This document shows positions 18,014 to 26,282 of a stretch of 48,265 nucleotides of DNA, in pieces. The stretch is from Ignavibacteria bacterium. Lineage in GTDB: Bacteria; Bacteroidota; Ignavibacteria; Tepidaquicellales; OLB5. Location of the stretch: NCBI GenBank assembly GCA_019912545.1, contig JAIOIK010000094.1, positions 1 to 48,265 of the forward strand, in the 5' to 3' direction. Under the pieces are notes generated by a model, which saw only the letters and a list, made by a program, of their open reading frames with translations, was not told the origin of the DNA and did not search any database. Position 1 is the stretch's first letter; every line of letters begins with the position of its first letter. The position numbers were made by a program, and so were the translations under genes.

Positions 18014-18424
18014 TTATTTGAGTAGATTATGAATTTCGTGTGAAAACATTACATATCCCATTGCAAAAAACATAACTACACCTATTACAATAGAATACCT
18101 GTAAAGCGATTTATGGTACCTTGCGCCATCCGCCCAATCAACAAGCACTATTCTAATACCATTTAAAGAGTGAAACAAAACAAATGCAAACAAAAACCAC
18201 TCCATAGCCATAAAAAACGGAGTTGTATAATGAGACATAAACTCGTTAAATGCTTCTCTTCCCTGTGACAACGGTGAAAGGGAATAAATATGCATGAAAA
18301 GGTAACCTATTAATGCAATTCCGGTTATGCGGTGTAAAATCCACGCCCAACTGCCGGAATCTTTCCGGTAATTAAGGTTTGTTTTTACCCAGCTTTTCTG
18401 GTCAAATTTTTTGAATTCTGACAT
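18014..18424 (-). CDS. sdhC: Succinate dehydrogenase cytochrome b subunit SdhC
   Basis: A 136-aa membrane anchor of complex II with three TM segments. I place the start at the ATG at 18424 (MSEFKKFDQKSW); a longer frame to 18463 would overlap the promoter. GSWAWILHRITGIALIGYLFMHIYSLS is the SdhC signature, with candidate heme ligands. LFHSLNGIRIVLVDWADGARYHKSL is the second. The same blocks occur in order in SdhD, so the two subunits look like ancient duplicates. The predicted promoter ends only 8 bp before the ATG. Confidence 0.87.
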   Translation of the reverse strand: MSEFKKFDQKSWVKTNLNYRKDSGSWAWILHRITGIALIGYLFMHIYSLSPLSQGREAFNEFMSHYTTPFFMAMEWFLFAFVLFHSLNGIRIVLVDWADGARYHKSLYRYSIVIGVVMFFAMGYVMFSHEIHNLLK

Positions 18425-18432
18425 TTCAATTA

Positions 18433-18463
18433 CAAAAGTAGTTAAAAATGTAAGAAAATGCAA
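18433..18463 (-). promoter_or_regulatory. Predicted sdhC promoter, probably leaderless
   Basis: Read on the minus strand: TTG (18463-18461), 20-nt spacer, TACTTTTG (18440-18433), an exact match to TTG-N20-TAnnTTTG. The ATG starts 8 bp further on, leaving a leader of only a few nucleotides and no room for a ribosome binding site. Confidence 0.6.
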
Positions 18464-18523
18464 TATCTATAAAAAAATATTTGTTTTTGATAATTTTTTA
18501 AGGTTTAGGGAAATTCACTGAAT

Positions 18524-19393
18524 TTATGAGTATTTTAAGAACCTTCTTATTGAAATTACGCTGCCAAGTGTCCCAAGCATTGTACCAAATATAACTAGTA
18601 ATATCAGGAACTTAGTATCCATTATTGAAAAATTGAAATCATTATTTGTATATGTTGCATAAAAATAACCTAAAAATATCTGCAGAATTATCACTGCCAA
18701 AATGCTCCCCAAAAATCCCTGGAAAAATCCTTCCATAACAAATGGCGTGCGAATTGTCTCTTTTGTAGCCCCGATCAGCTTCAATATCTCGATAGTATCT
18801 TTCTTTGCAACTATCATCAAACGGATACTATTGCCAATTAAAAATATCTAAGAAAATGTAATTATCACAAGTAGGCTCAAATTAAGAAAAACCAGTGATT
18901 GCGAATTTCTTTCTATTATTTCAAGGTTCTTTTGAGCATAAACAATATCGTCAATTTCCCTGTTCTTTTGCAGTTCTGCTTTGATCTTCTCAATCCTGTC
19001 TATAGTCTTATACTCATCCCAAAGGCTTATTTTTAGTGATGCCGGAAGGGGATTGTAATCAAATACTTCAAGTATATCCTGCCCGAAATCTTCGGCAAAT
19101 ATCTTTGCTGCTTCTTCTTTTGAGACAAATGTGACGCTTTTTACGCCGCCTACAGTTTTAATATCAGCAATAAGTTTATTAATATCAGCGCCCGGAATGC
19201 TATCAGCTAAATAAGCGTCAATTTCAACTTTATCCCTTATAAGTTTAAGCAGCATAACAGAATTTATAGATATGGCCAAATAAATGCCAAGCAGCAGCAC
19301 AGCAAGCGCAATAACTACCGTTGAGCTGGCAACTGCGCTTTTGGCAGTCATCAGGTAACGCACAAACTCTTTAAAGTAGTATGATGGATTCAA
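18524..19393 (-). pseudogene. ftsX: ftsX copy interrupted by one amber codon
   Basis: This 870-bp copy of ftsX is colinear with the intact copy at 20987-21856. One in-frame TAG at 18850-18848 replaces a TCA serine codon (TFSSIF becomes TFS-stop-IF). It splits the protein into a 181-aa N-terminal part (TM1 plus the extracellular domain and TM2) and a C-terminal part that could restart at Met in RLMIVAKKD. Apart from the stop I see only six amino-acid differences from the intact copy, against about 90 nucleotide differences by hand count. It could be a very recent pseudogene, two separately translated fragments, or a sequencing or assembly artefact. Confidence 0.8.
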
Positions 19394-20220
19394 TTAACGA
19401 AATTTGCATATAAGCATGCATAGTATGCAATTAAAATTTTAATGGAGGAAAAATATTAATCAAAATCAAACTAATTTTACTTTTTTGATGTATATATTCC
19501 AAAAGATATTTTCCAGATAGCAAAATGAAATAACTACAATTGTTTACATACTATGAAATATAAGTATCAAACGCTTTCGAAGGAGAAAATCATAATGAGT
19601 TTTTTAAGAAAAGTCAATAACTTATTCAGTGGATGCAATTATGCAAATGATTGATTATATTGTGCTTTATCGTTATTAAGAATTTCAAATTTCTTGATTC
19701 TATTTATCACAGATTAATATGTATAAGAAAATAGAATGGTATTAGATGGATAGGTAATAGTAGTGAATTTTGTTGAAGTTTTAAGAAACAAAAATACTAA
19801 GCAAGTAAATTCAAACTATTGAAAGCAATTTAAATCCTGACCGTGAATGCAAGGAACAAAAAATGAAGATAGTGAAATTTAAGATCGTGATTTATCGTAT
19901 AAAGAATTTGTTATCACTTCATTAACTAACTGCTGGAGATTTGAGAGAACGATTTTAATGGAAGGTTTGAAGAAAATATATAAATGGCGGTTTAATTATA
20001 GTATGAATTAAAGAATTGATATAGTAAAACAATTCTTAGGAAACTTCTGTTTAATTTATCTGCAATTGCTGTTTGGATTTCAGAACAATTTTGTAAAGTG
20101 AGTTTTTAGTTTTTATTTAACAGTTATGGTTGAATTATATTCTTTTAGCTATAGGTAACTCATAGAATGTAAAAATCAAAACTTTAAATTTTTATTATAT
20201 ATATATTAGGAGGAGTAAAA
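19394..20220. other. AT-rich 827-bp stretch without a recognisable gene
   Basis: No long frame is open on either strand and I could not recognise decayed coding sequence. The one notable item is a 19-codon frame at 19595-19654 with a strong ribosome binding site (AAGGAG). The stretch ends in AGGAGGAG, the ribosome binding site of the DUF6790 gene. It lies between the two ftsX copies. Confidence 0.5.
19595..19654 (+). CDS. Possible 19-aa peptide or truncated gene start
   Basis: MSFLRKVNNLFSGCNYAND follows GAAGGAGAAAATCATA, a well-placed ribosome binding site. Such a site before so short a frame suggests either a small peptide or the surviving start of a gene lost to deletion. No similarity is recognised. 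Confidence 0.25.
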   Translation: MSFLRKVNNLFSGCNYAND

Positions 20221-20700
20221 ATGTTTGGCGCTATAAGCATTATTCTTGGTTTCATTGCAGGGGGTATTCATTTATTAGTAAGCAAAAAAGAACGCTCAAA
20301 GGGCAGAGTTATAAATATTTTTCTGCTATATGCACTGGTTTTCCAGGTGGGTTTTATAGGATTTTTTTTCGGTTTCGTCCCGCATGTGTTTTTTGCCGAT
20401 AGAACTGCCGAAAGTATTGGCTGGGTTACAGGAAGTCCTTTTCAGTTTGAAGTAGGTATTCATGACGGTGCATGGGGTATGCTAGGTTTTTTATGTATTT
20501 GGTTCAAAGGGGGGTTTCGCGTAGCTGCAGGACTTGGCTGGGCACTGTTTATGCTTGGTGCTGCCAGCGGACACATCTATCAAACAATTGCACACAGTAA
20601 TTTTGCTGAGTATAATTATTTTATGATATTCGTTGATGGATTCGTAGCAATAGAGCTTCCGCTTCTATTGTATCTTGATTATAAATGGAATGAAGCTTAG
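20221..20700 (+). CDS. DUF6790-like integral membrane protein
   Basis: A 159-aa protein with about five hydrophobic segments: FGAISIILGFIAGGIHLLV, IFLLYALVFQVGFIGFFFGF, GMLGFLCIWF, GLGWALFMLGAASGHIYQ and FVDGFVAIELPLLLYL. Between them lie conserved-looking polar motifs (SPFQFEVGIHDGAWG, GHIYQTIAHSNFAEYNY). This pattern fits the DUF6790 family as I remember it; function unknown. The ribosome binding site AGGAGGAG is strong. It is the only clear gene between two direct ftsX copies and is on the opposite strand to them. Confidence 0.65.
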   Translation: MFGAISIILGFIAGGIHLLVSKKERSKGRVINIFLLYALVFQVGFIGFFFGFVPHVFFADRTAESIGWVTGSPFQFEVGIHDGAWGMLGFLCIWFKGGFRVAAGLGWALFMLGAASGHIYQTIAHSNFAEYNYFMIFVDGFVAIELPLLLYLDYKWNEA

Positions 20701-20986
20701 GATGTCTTTTGCTCATTATCTTCGATTCTTTGCAACAACCCAAGTATGATAAGTTAGATTTTGAGGTAAATATTTAATATTGAATATAACCGTAGAGCAG
20801 GGGCATAATTTAGGCAGTAATACTGTTAAAGAAACAAATGAAAGGAAGAGAGTTTACGAGAAATATTCTTATGCTGTTCTTTATTTTTTGTTAGATATAT
20901 ATTATAGCAGCCCGCGAAGTCAGGGTCAAAATAATTTATGAGAGATACTCCTCAACAATAAAAGAAAATAGAATATTAACTATTTC

Positions 20987-21856
20987 TTATGAGTACTTTA
21001 AGAACCTTCTTATTGAAATTGCGCTTCCAAGTGTCCCAAGCATTGTACCGAATATAACCAGCAATATCAGGAACTTTGTATCCATTATCGAGAAATTAAA
21101 ATCATTATTGGTATAGGTAGCATAAAAATATCCAAGGAAAAGCTGCAAAATTATCACCGCAAGGATACTTCCCAAAAATCCCTGAAAAAAACCTTCCATT
21201 ACAAAAGGTGTGCGAATTGTTTCTTTTGTAGCCCCGATCAGCTTCAATATCTCGATAGTATCCTTCTTCGCAACTATCATCAAACGGATTGTATTGCCAA
21301 TTAAAAAAATTGAAGAAAACGTAATAATCACAAGCAGACTTAAATTCAGGAAAACCAGTGATTGTGAATTTCTTTCTATTATTTCAAGGTTTTTTTGGGC
21401 ATAAACAATATCATCAATTTCTCTGTTCTTTTGCAATTCTGCTTTGATCTTCTCAATTCTATCTATAGTCTTATATTCATCATAAAGACTTATTTTCAAA
21501 GAAGCGGGGAGAGGATTATAATCAAATACTTCAAGTATATCCTGCCCGAAATCTTCAGCAAATATTTTTGCTGCTTCTTCTTTAGAGACAAATGTAACAC
21601 TTTTTACGCCGCCAACAGTTTTAATATCAGCAATAAGTTTATTAATATCAGCTCCCGGAATGCTATCAGCTAAATATGCGTCAATTTCAACCTTATCTCT
21701 GATAAGCTTAAGCAGTTTAACAGAATTGATGGATATGGCCAAATAAATGCCAAGCAGCAGCACTGCAAGCGCAATAACGACAGTTGAGCTGGCAACTGCG
21801 CTTTTGGCAGTCATCAGGTAACGCATGAATTCCTTAAAGTAATATGATGGATTCAA
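20987..21856 (-). CDS. ftsX: Cell division protein FtsX (intact copy)
   Basis: A 289-aa integral membrane protein of the FtsX family, the permease-like partner of the ATPase FtsE. It couples divisome activity to peptidoglycan hydrolases. TM1 (about 18-40) is followed by the extracellular domain (about 50-165, with DAYLADSIPGADINKLI), then a C-terminal FtsX permease domain with three TM helices. IEILKLIGATKETIRTPFVMEGFFQGF is the family's conserved cytoplasmic loop. No ftsE is adjacent. It is a direct duplicate of the amber-interrupted copy 1.6 kb away. Confidence 0.92.
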   Translation of the reverse strand: MNPSYYFKEFMRYLMTAKSAVASSTVVIALAVLLLGIYLAISINSVKLLKLIRDKVEIDAYLADSIPGADINKLIADIKTVGGVKSVTFVSKEEAAKIFAEDFGQDILEVFDYNPLPASLKISLYDEYKTIDRIEKIKAELQKNREIDDIVYAQKNLEIIERNSQSLVFLNLSLLVIITFSSIFLIGNTIRLMIVAKKDTIEILKLIGATKETIRTPFVMEGFFQGFLGSILAVIILQLFLGYFYATYTNNDFNFSIMDTKFLILLVIFGTMLGTLGSAISIRRFLKYS

Positions 21857-22032
21857 TTAATCAATTAACAATTATCAGTAAGCAATTAACAATATTAATC
21901 GAAATACTCGTTTATTGTAAGTCATTTTCATCTTGGCCATTATTTTACAATTTTTATGAATTCTAACATTCAAACTTTATTGCTTTAAAACTATATTGCT
22001 TTATTACTTTTTTACTTTTGCCTTTTTACTTC

Positions 22033-23805
22033 TCACTTCCTGACTTCATCCCAACCCAAATAATTAACATGCTTCAATATTATCGAGCCCGCGGCAATTC
22101 CAAGAATGATATAAATAACTCCTGCAACGAAATCTCCAAGTATAATTTTACCTATACCGAATAAGAACATATAAACAAGTATTACTCCAAGCACCCAGTC
22201 AATAAATAAAACTAAGTAGCCTCTATCGGCGCGGACTTCCGGATGCTTTGCAAGGAATACTTTCCAGCCAACACCGCCCGGATGCACGCGCTTGTAAAAG
22301 AGTGATAGCTTGTTCTCTTCTACAGGCTTAGTTATGAATACCGTTACAAGCCAGGCAAGTGTCGTAATTGGAACAATGATAAAAAGCGTATCGGGAAACT
22401 TAACTCCAAAATTGCCAAAGTGTAGAATTCCATAAACAACAAACGGAGTTACTGTCGCAACAATCTCAGAAATTGCATTGATACGCCACCAGTACCACCT
22501 TAGAATCAAAATTAGTCCCAGACCCGCGCCGCACTCAATAACAAAAGCCCATACACCGGAAATACTCGTCATGTATGAAGTAACAAGCACAGAGATAGCC
22601 ATAAAAACGATTGTTACAAATCTTCCGGCTTTAACATAACTTTTCTCAGGCCTGCCTGGGGCAATAAATCTTTTGTAGAAATCATTAATGAAGTATGATG
22701 TGCCCCAGTTGAGGTGAGTAGCAATTGTTGACATATATGCAGCAAAAAAAGCGGCAAGAAGTAATCCTTTAAGTCCGGTTGGGAGGAATTCATTCATAGC
22801 CTTAACATATCCAAGGCCTTTATCTGCCATAGAAAGCTCGGGGTAAAGCACGATTGCCGAGAGACCAACAAGTATCCACGGCCATGGCCTAATACAATAG
22901 TGGGCTACTTGAAAGAACAACGTTGCAAGTAGTGAGTTTTTCTCATCTTTGGCGGACATCATTCTTTGCGCAATATAACCGCCGCCACCTGGTTCAGCGC
23001 CTGGATACCAGCTAGCCCACCATTGAATTCCTATAAATGCCAAAAATGTAGATATCGTCATCATTAAAATGCCCGCAGTACCGGTTGAAGTTCCCGTATC
23101 TCCGCCTATTTGTGGAGTAAATCTTAGCGCCCAATCAGGCAATTTTTCCTGCAAGCCCGTTATGCCGCCAATTTGGGGGGAGTTAACCACGATCACAGCC
23201 AGAATAATACATCCGGTCATTGCAAGCACAAACTGGAAAGCATCTGTAACGGCAACACCCCACAGCCCCGATATTGCAGAATAAATTGCAGTAACAAACA
23301 TTGCAAGTGCAAGGAAATAAATCACATTGCTGTTGTTCACATATTCAGGGAACATACCCAGCAGTATCTTTCCCATTGCTAGATTCACCCAGCCCATGAT
23401 GATGCAGTTCATAAATAAGCCAAGATAAATAGCCTTAAACCCGCGAAGGAATGAAGCAGATTTTCCTGAATACCGGAGTTCAATGAATTCAACATCAGTC
23501 AATATTCCTGCTCTTCGCCAAAGCTTGGCAAAGAAGAAAACTGTAAGCATACCACCAATCATCATGTTCCACCACAGCCAGTTGCCTGCAATACCGTTTT
23601 GACCCACAAGCTCGGTAACCGCTAGGGGAGTATCGGCAGCAAACGTTGTTGCAACCATAGATAGTCCCGCAAGCCACCACGGTAATTTTCTGCCGGAGAG
23701 GAAAAAATCTTCAGTATTCCCGCCGGCTCTGCGGTAAAAATATAAACCTATGGCAAGGCTGATAACGAAGTATAAAGCAATTATGATCCAGTCAATTAAA
23801 TGCAT
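22033..23805 (-). CDS. Sodium:solute symporter family transporter
   Basis: A large SSF (SLC5-like) secondary transporter, 590 aa from the ATG at 23805. The start MHLIDWIIIALYFVISLAIG is preceded by AAGGGGG. The open frame extends further upstream but runs over the predicted promoter. I count at least 13 hydrophobic segments. The N-terminal RRAGGNTEDFFLSGRKLPWW-x-x-GLSMVATTFAADTPL is the family signature; the serine and threonine residues there usually contribute to the sodium site. The substrate cannot be read from sequence: sugars, amino acids and carboxylates are all possible. It is monocistronic, with its own promoter. Confidence 0.88.
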   Translation of the reverse strand: MHLIDWIIIALYFVISLAIGLYFYRRAGGNTEDFFLSGRKLPWWLAGLSMVATTFAADTPLAVTELVGQNGIAGNWLWWNMMIGGMLTVFFFAKLWRRAGILTDVEFIELRYSGKSASFLRGFKAIYLGLFMNCIIMGWVNLAMGKILLGMFPEYVNNSNVIYFLALAMFVTAIYSAISGLWGVAVTDAFQFVLAMTGCIILAVIVVNSPQIGGITGLQEKLPDWALRFTPQIGGDTGTSTGTAGILMMTISTFLAFIGIQWWASWYPGAEPGGGGYIAQRMMSAKDEKNSLLATLFFQVAHYCIRPWPWILVGLSAIVLYPELSMADKGLGYVKAMNEFLPTGLKGLLLAAFFAAYMSTIATHLNWGTSYFINDFYKRFIAPGRPEKSYVKAGRFVTIVFMAISVLVTSYMTSISGVWAFVIECGAGLGLILILRWYWWRINAISEIVATVTPFVVYGILHFGNFGVKFPDTLFIIVPITTLAWLVTVFITKPVEENKLSLFYKRVHPGGVGWKVFLAKHPEVRADRGYLVLFIDWVLGVILVYMFLFGIGKIILGDFVAGVIYIILGIAAGSIILKHVNYLGWDEVRK

Positions 23806-23829
23806 ATGCCCCCTTAATGTGTGTTGTTC

Positions 23830-23843
23830 CCTGTACATACAGG
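23830..23843. promoter_or_regulatory. Palindrome in the symporter 5' leader
   Basis: CCTGTA-CA-TACAGG, extended imperfectly on both sides (GTTCC...GGAATAC), lies between the predicted transcription start and the ribosome binding site of the symporter gene. It may be a repressor operator. The CTGT-N4-ACAG spacing is wrong for LexA. Confidence 0.4.
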
Positions 23844-23867
23844 AATACTCTTTTATGCAATATTTAA

Positions 23868-23898
23868 CAAAAATAACGTAAATGATTAATAATAGCAA
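23868..23898 (-). promoter_or_regulatory. Predicted symporter promoter
   Basis: On the minus strand: TTG (23898-23896), 20-nt spacer, TATTTTTG (23875-23868), an exact match to the pattern found elsewhere in this window. It predicts a leader of about 57 nt. Confidence 0.6.
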
Positions 23899-23990
23899 TT
23901 TTCAAATGGATGTTAATCAATAATTAGAGAATAATTTCTAAGATTTGTCATTATATTTGTGTAGCCTTAAATCACAAATTTGGAGGAAAT

Positions 23991-24086
23991 ATGAATGCCC
24001 GTGCAGTTTTATTTTTGCTGTTTCTGTTCTTGCCATTACTTTTGAAATTAAATTTGCAACGAAAGTTAGAAATGGAGGCTTTATGA
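23991..24086 (+). CDS. Small 31-aa hydrophobic upstream frame
   Basis: MNARAVLFLLFLFLPLLLKL followed by NLQRKLEMEAL. A strong ribosome binding site (GGAGG) lies 5 bp before the ATG, and the stop overlaps the next gene's start as ATGA. It may be a leader peptide that couples translation of the sorted protein to membrane insertion, or a chance frame. The strong ribosome binding site plus exact overlap is better than I would expect by chance. Confidence 0.45.
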   Translation: MNARAVLFLLFLFLPLLLKLNLQRKLEMEAL

Positions 24087-25393
24087 AAGCCGCTTTGTTA
24101 ATACTTTCATTCATCATAACCATGACAGCTTACACCCAAGGCTGGGTATGGGTAGAGCAGGTATCAAACGTAAATACACGGCTTAATTCTGTTGAAATTT
24201 CAAATTGGATTGGGGCTGCATGGATTTGCGGCAATAATGGAGTTGTTCTCAGAACATCAAATAATGGCAGTAACTGGTTAAATATTGGTGTAAACGGAAT
24301 ACCGGCTGATGTAAACCTTCATTGCATATCCCAGGGTTATGATTATGGTGACGCAATTACAGCAGGAGTTAGGTCAGATACTGCAATTGTTTACAGAACA
24401 ACGAACTCCGGGACAAGTTGGCATGCAGTTTTGAAACAGTTTGGCGGGAGATTCAACGGTATAAATATAAAATCTCAGAATGGATTCATTTGCGGTAATC
24501 CAGTCGGAGGAAGATGGTCCATTTGGAAAACAACAAATCGTGGATTGAACTGGGATTCAACTGGGCTTTATGTGTCTCAGAACAACTCCGAAACCGGTTG
24601 GGCTAACTCATTCAAGTATTTTTACGGTAGTATTGCATTCGGTACGAATAATTCAAGAATGTATTATTCAATTAATGATGGATTGAACTGGTCTTATATG
24701 ACTACCTCAGCTTTGGGAGAGAATAACATTACGTCTCTGTCTTTTGTATCATATACGTATCAAATGTATGCTTATTTAGGTACTACTTCAAAAGTCTTGT
24801 TTACAACTAATTTTGGTGCAAACTGGAGCCAAACAACTCCGCTAAATTCAGGTAATGTAGTTGGACTTGCAAACAGGCCATTGCCTGTAGATCTGATAGG
24901 TCAGGAAGAGCTTTTCATTGTAAGGCCCGATAACAAGATCCAGTTTCAAAGTCCGGGGTCAACAGATTGGAGTGTAATTTACACAGCACCGTCCGGTAAT
25001 TATACTCACATAACTAACAATATGCCCTTTGAACACTACGCTGTTAGAGATAATGGAGGAATTTCATATTGTAATTGTATTATTATCGGTATTAGTCCGA
25101 TATCAAATTATATACCTGATGTTTTTTCGCTTTCACAGAATTATCCAAATCCATTCAATCCTACTACAGATATTAGGTTCGATATTCCTGTAGGGAACGG
25201 TCGTGACCGTTTGGTGAAATTAATAATTTATGATGCGCTAGGCAGAGAAGTGTCACAACTTGTGAATCAGCAACTTCAGCCCGGTACTTATAGTGTTGAT
25301 TGGGATGCATCAAATTTTCCGAGCGGAGTTTATTTTTACACTTTGACTACAGAAAATTATTCAGAATCAAAAAAAATGTTGATGGTAAAGTAA
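24083..25393 (+). CDS. Secreted YCF48-like repeat protein with type IX sorting domain
   Basis: A 436-aa exported protein. The ATG at 24083 follows GGAGG and opens a signal peptide (MKAALLILSFIITMTAYTQ). Residues about 25-345 contain repeated 'T-T-x-x-G-x-x-W' blades (for example TSNNGSNWLNIG, TTNSGTSWHAV, TTNRGLNWDSTG, TTNFGANWSQT), as in YCF48/BNR beta-propellers. The C-terminus SLSQNYPNPFNPTTDIRFDI and LPGTYSVDWDAS-like, SGVYFYTL-x-x-x-x-x-x-x-KKMLMVK is the Por secretion C-terminal sorting domain. It should cross the outer membrane by the type IX system. Its biological role is unknown. Confidence 0.9.
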   Translation: MKAALLILSFIITMTAYTQGWVWVEQVSNVNTRLNSVEISNWIGAAWICGNNGVVLRTSNNGSNWLNIGVNGIPADVNLHCISQGYDYGDAITAGVRSDTAIVYRTTNSGTSWHAVLKQFGGRFNGINIKSQNGFICGNPVGGRWSIWKTTNRGLNWDSTGLYVSQNNSETGWANSFKYFYGSIAFGTNNSRMYYSINDGLNWSYMTTSALGENNITSLSFVSYTYQMYAYLGTTSKVLFTTNFGANWSQTTPLNSGNVVGLANRPLPVDLIGQEELFIVRPDNKIQFQSPGSTDWSVIYTAPSGNYTHITNNMPFEHYAVRDNGGISYCNCIIIGISPISNYIPDVFSLSQNYPNPFNPTTDIRFDIPVGNGRDRLVKLIIYDALGREVSQLVNQQLQPGTYSVDWDASNFPSGVYFYTLTTENYSESKKMLMVK

Positions 25394-25411
25394 GATGTAT
25401 CTTTGCTGAGT

Positions 25412-25464
25412 CCCCGCCAGTTGGTCGACGATTCGACTCGTTGGGCGGGCGACCCTTTTATTTT
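25412..25464 (+). terminator. Terminator after the T9SS-sorted gene
   Basis: CCCGCCAGTTGGTCGA (from 25413) pairs imperfectly with TCGACTCGTTGGGCGGG (ending 25449), followed by CCCTTTTATTTT. The long GC-rich stem stands out from the surrounding AT-rich DNA. Confidence 0.65.
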
Positions 25465-25738
25465 AGAATTCAATTATAAACTTACTGCACAATAGATAAA
25501 TTAAAATAGTAGATCGGTCTTTTATCAGTAGTGAGCTCTACAAGTACTACATTACATTTTTTATAATTTAATTCAGGCACGCAGTCTGCGAATGCAGATA
25601 ACTCAAATAGTACTGCAAGAGTCTTGTAATGTTTGCCTGTTTAATTCTTTCAGATTTAGAGTCTTTCAATACTTTTTTTGTTATTGGGTTATTCCCTCAT
25701 ATATTTTTGCTTGTTTATGAGTACATTTCTTATTCTGT
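25465..25738. other. Intergenic, no gene seen
   Basis: AT-rich, no recognisable frame. It may contain the lost C-terminal coding part of the decayed transposase that follows on the minus strand, but I cannot align it. Confidence 0.4.
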
Positions 25739-26067
25739 TCAATAATCTTCTTGCTTTAAATGCTTATCTTTATCTTTGATAGCTATATCTTCCGGATTTG
25801 CAATTATACAATCTATTCCTGCTTTACTAAAACTCTGTTGATTCCAGTAACCGCTAAATCCGGGTTCATTAACACATTAATAAGACCCTCCCGGAATGTT
25901 CTTGATAAGATATTTAATTATAACCTCCGGCTTTGAGGTGTTATAAAAGTTTTATGCAAAACTTCTTCTGTATATACACTCACCATCCATGACTTCTTGT
26001 GAACATCTTTACCTGCAAATATTGATTGACCGCTTAATTCTATTTGCTCATTTTTATGCATTTGCAT
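25739..26067 (-). pseudogene. Decayed IS110-family transposase, N-terminal remnant
   Basis: On the minus strand, from the ATG at 26067, one frame reads MQMHKNEQIELSGQ, then IFAGKDVHKKSWMVSVYTEE and HKTFITPQ, ending at a TAA at 25918. The similarity then continues in another frame: PEVIIKYLIKNIPGGSY, a stop, CVNEPGFSGYWNQQSFSKAG, IDCIIANPEDIAIKDKDK. The 'D-V-H-K-K-S-W', 'Y-E-x-G-F-x-G-Y-W' and 'V-N-P-x-D-I' blocks are those of IS110-type (DEDD) transposases. At least one frameshift, one nonsense codon and loss of the C-terminal half are evident. The first catalytic Asp is preserved in KDVHKK. Confidence 0.8.
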
Positions 26068-26282
26068 TTTAGCCTCATTTTATTATTGCTGTCCGTTGTT
26101 TGGACCTATTTCATATTGTAAATATGCAAAATGATTGTAAGGATTTCTTTTTAACATAATGTCTATAGGAACAGAGTTTCTTGTTCAAGGAGACCTATGG
26201 TAGTTTCATTAGACTTTCTTTTATTTGTATGTTTGATTTGAATAATAATCACTAATTTGCCACAAAATAATATCATGTAAAC

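Noticed and set aside
18524-21856. The ftsX repeats as an IS or transposon boundary
   Set aside because: Each repeat is a complete gene with no terminal inverted repeats or transposase; gene duplication fits better.
23830-23843. LexA-like site upstream of the symporter
   Set aside because: CTGT and ACAG are separated by only 4 bp; LexA sites of this type need 8. Kept only as an unassigned palindrome.
23952-23959. Promoter for the T9SS-sorted gene at TATATTTG
   Set aside because: The -7 box is perfect but there is no TTG at 19-20 bp upstream, so I could not support a full promoter.
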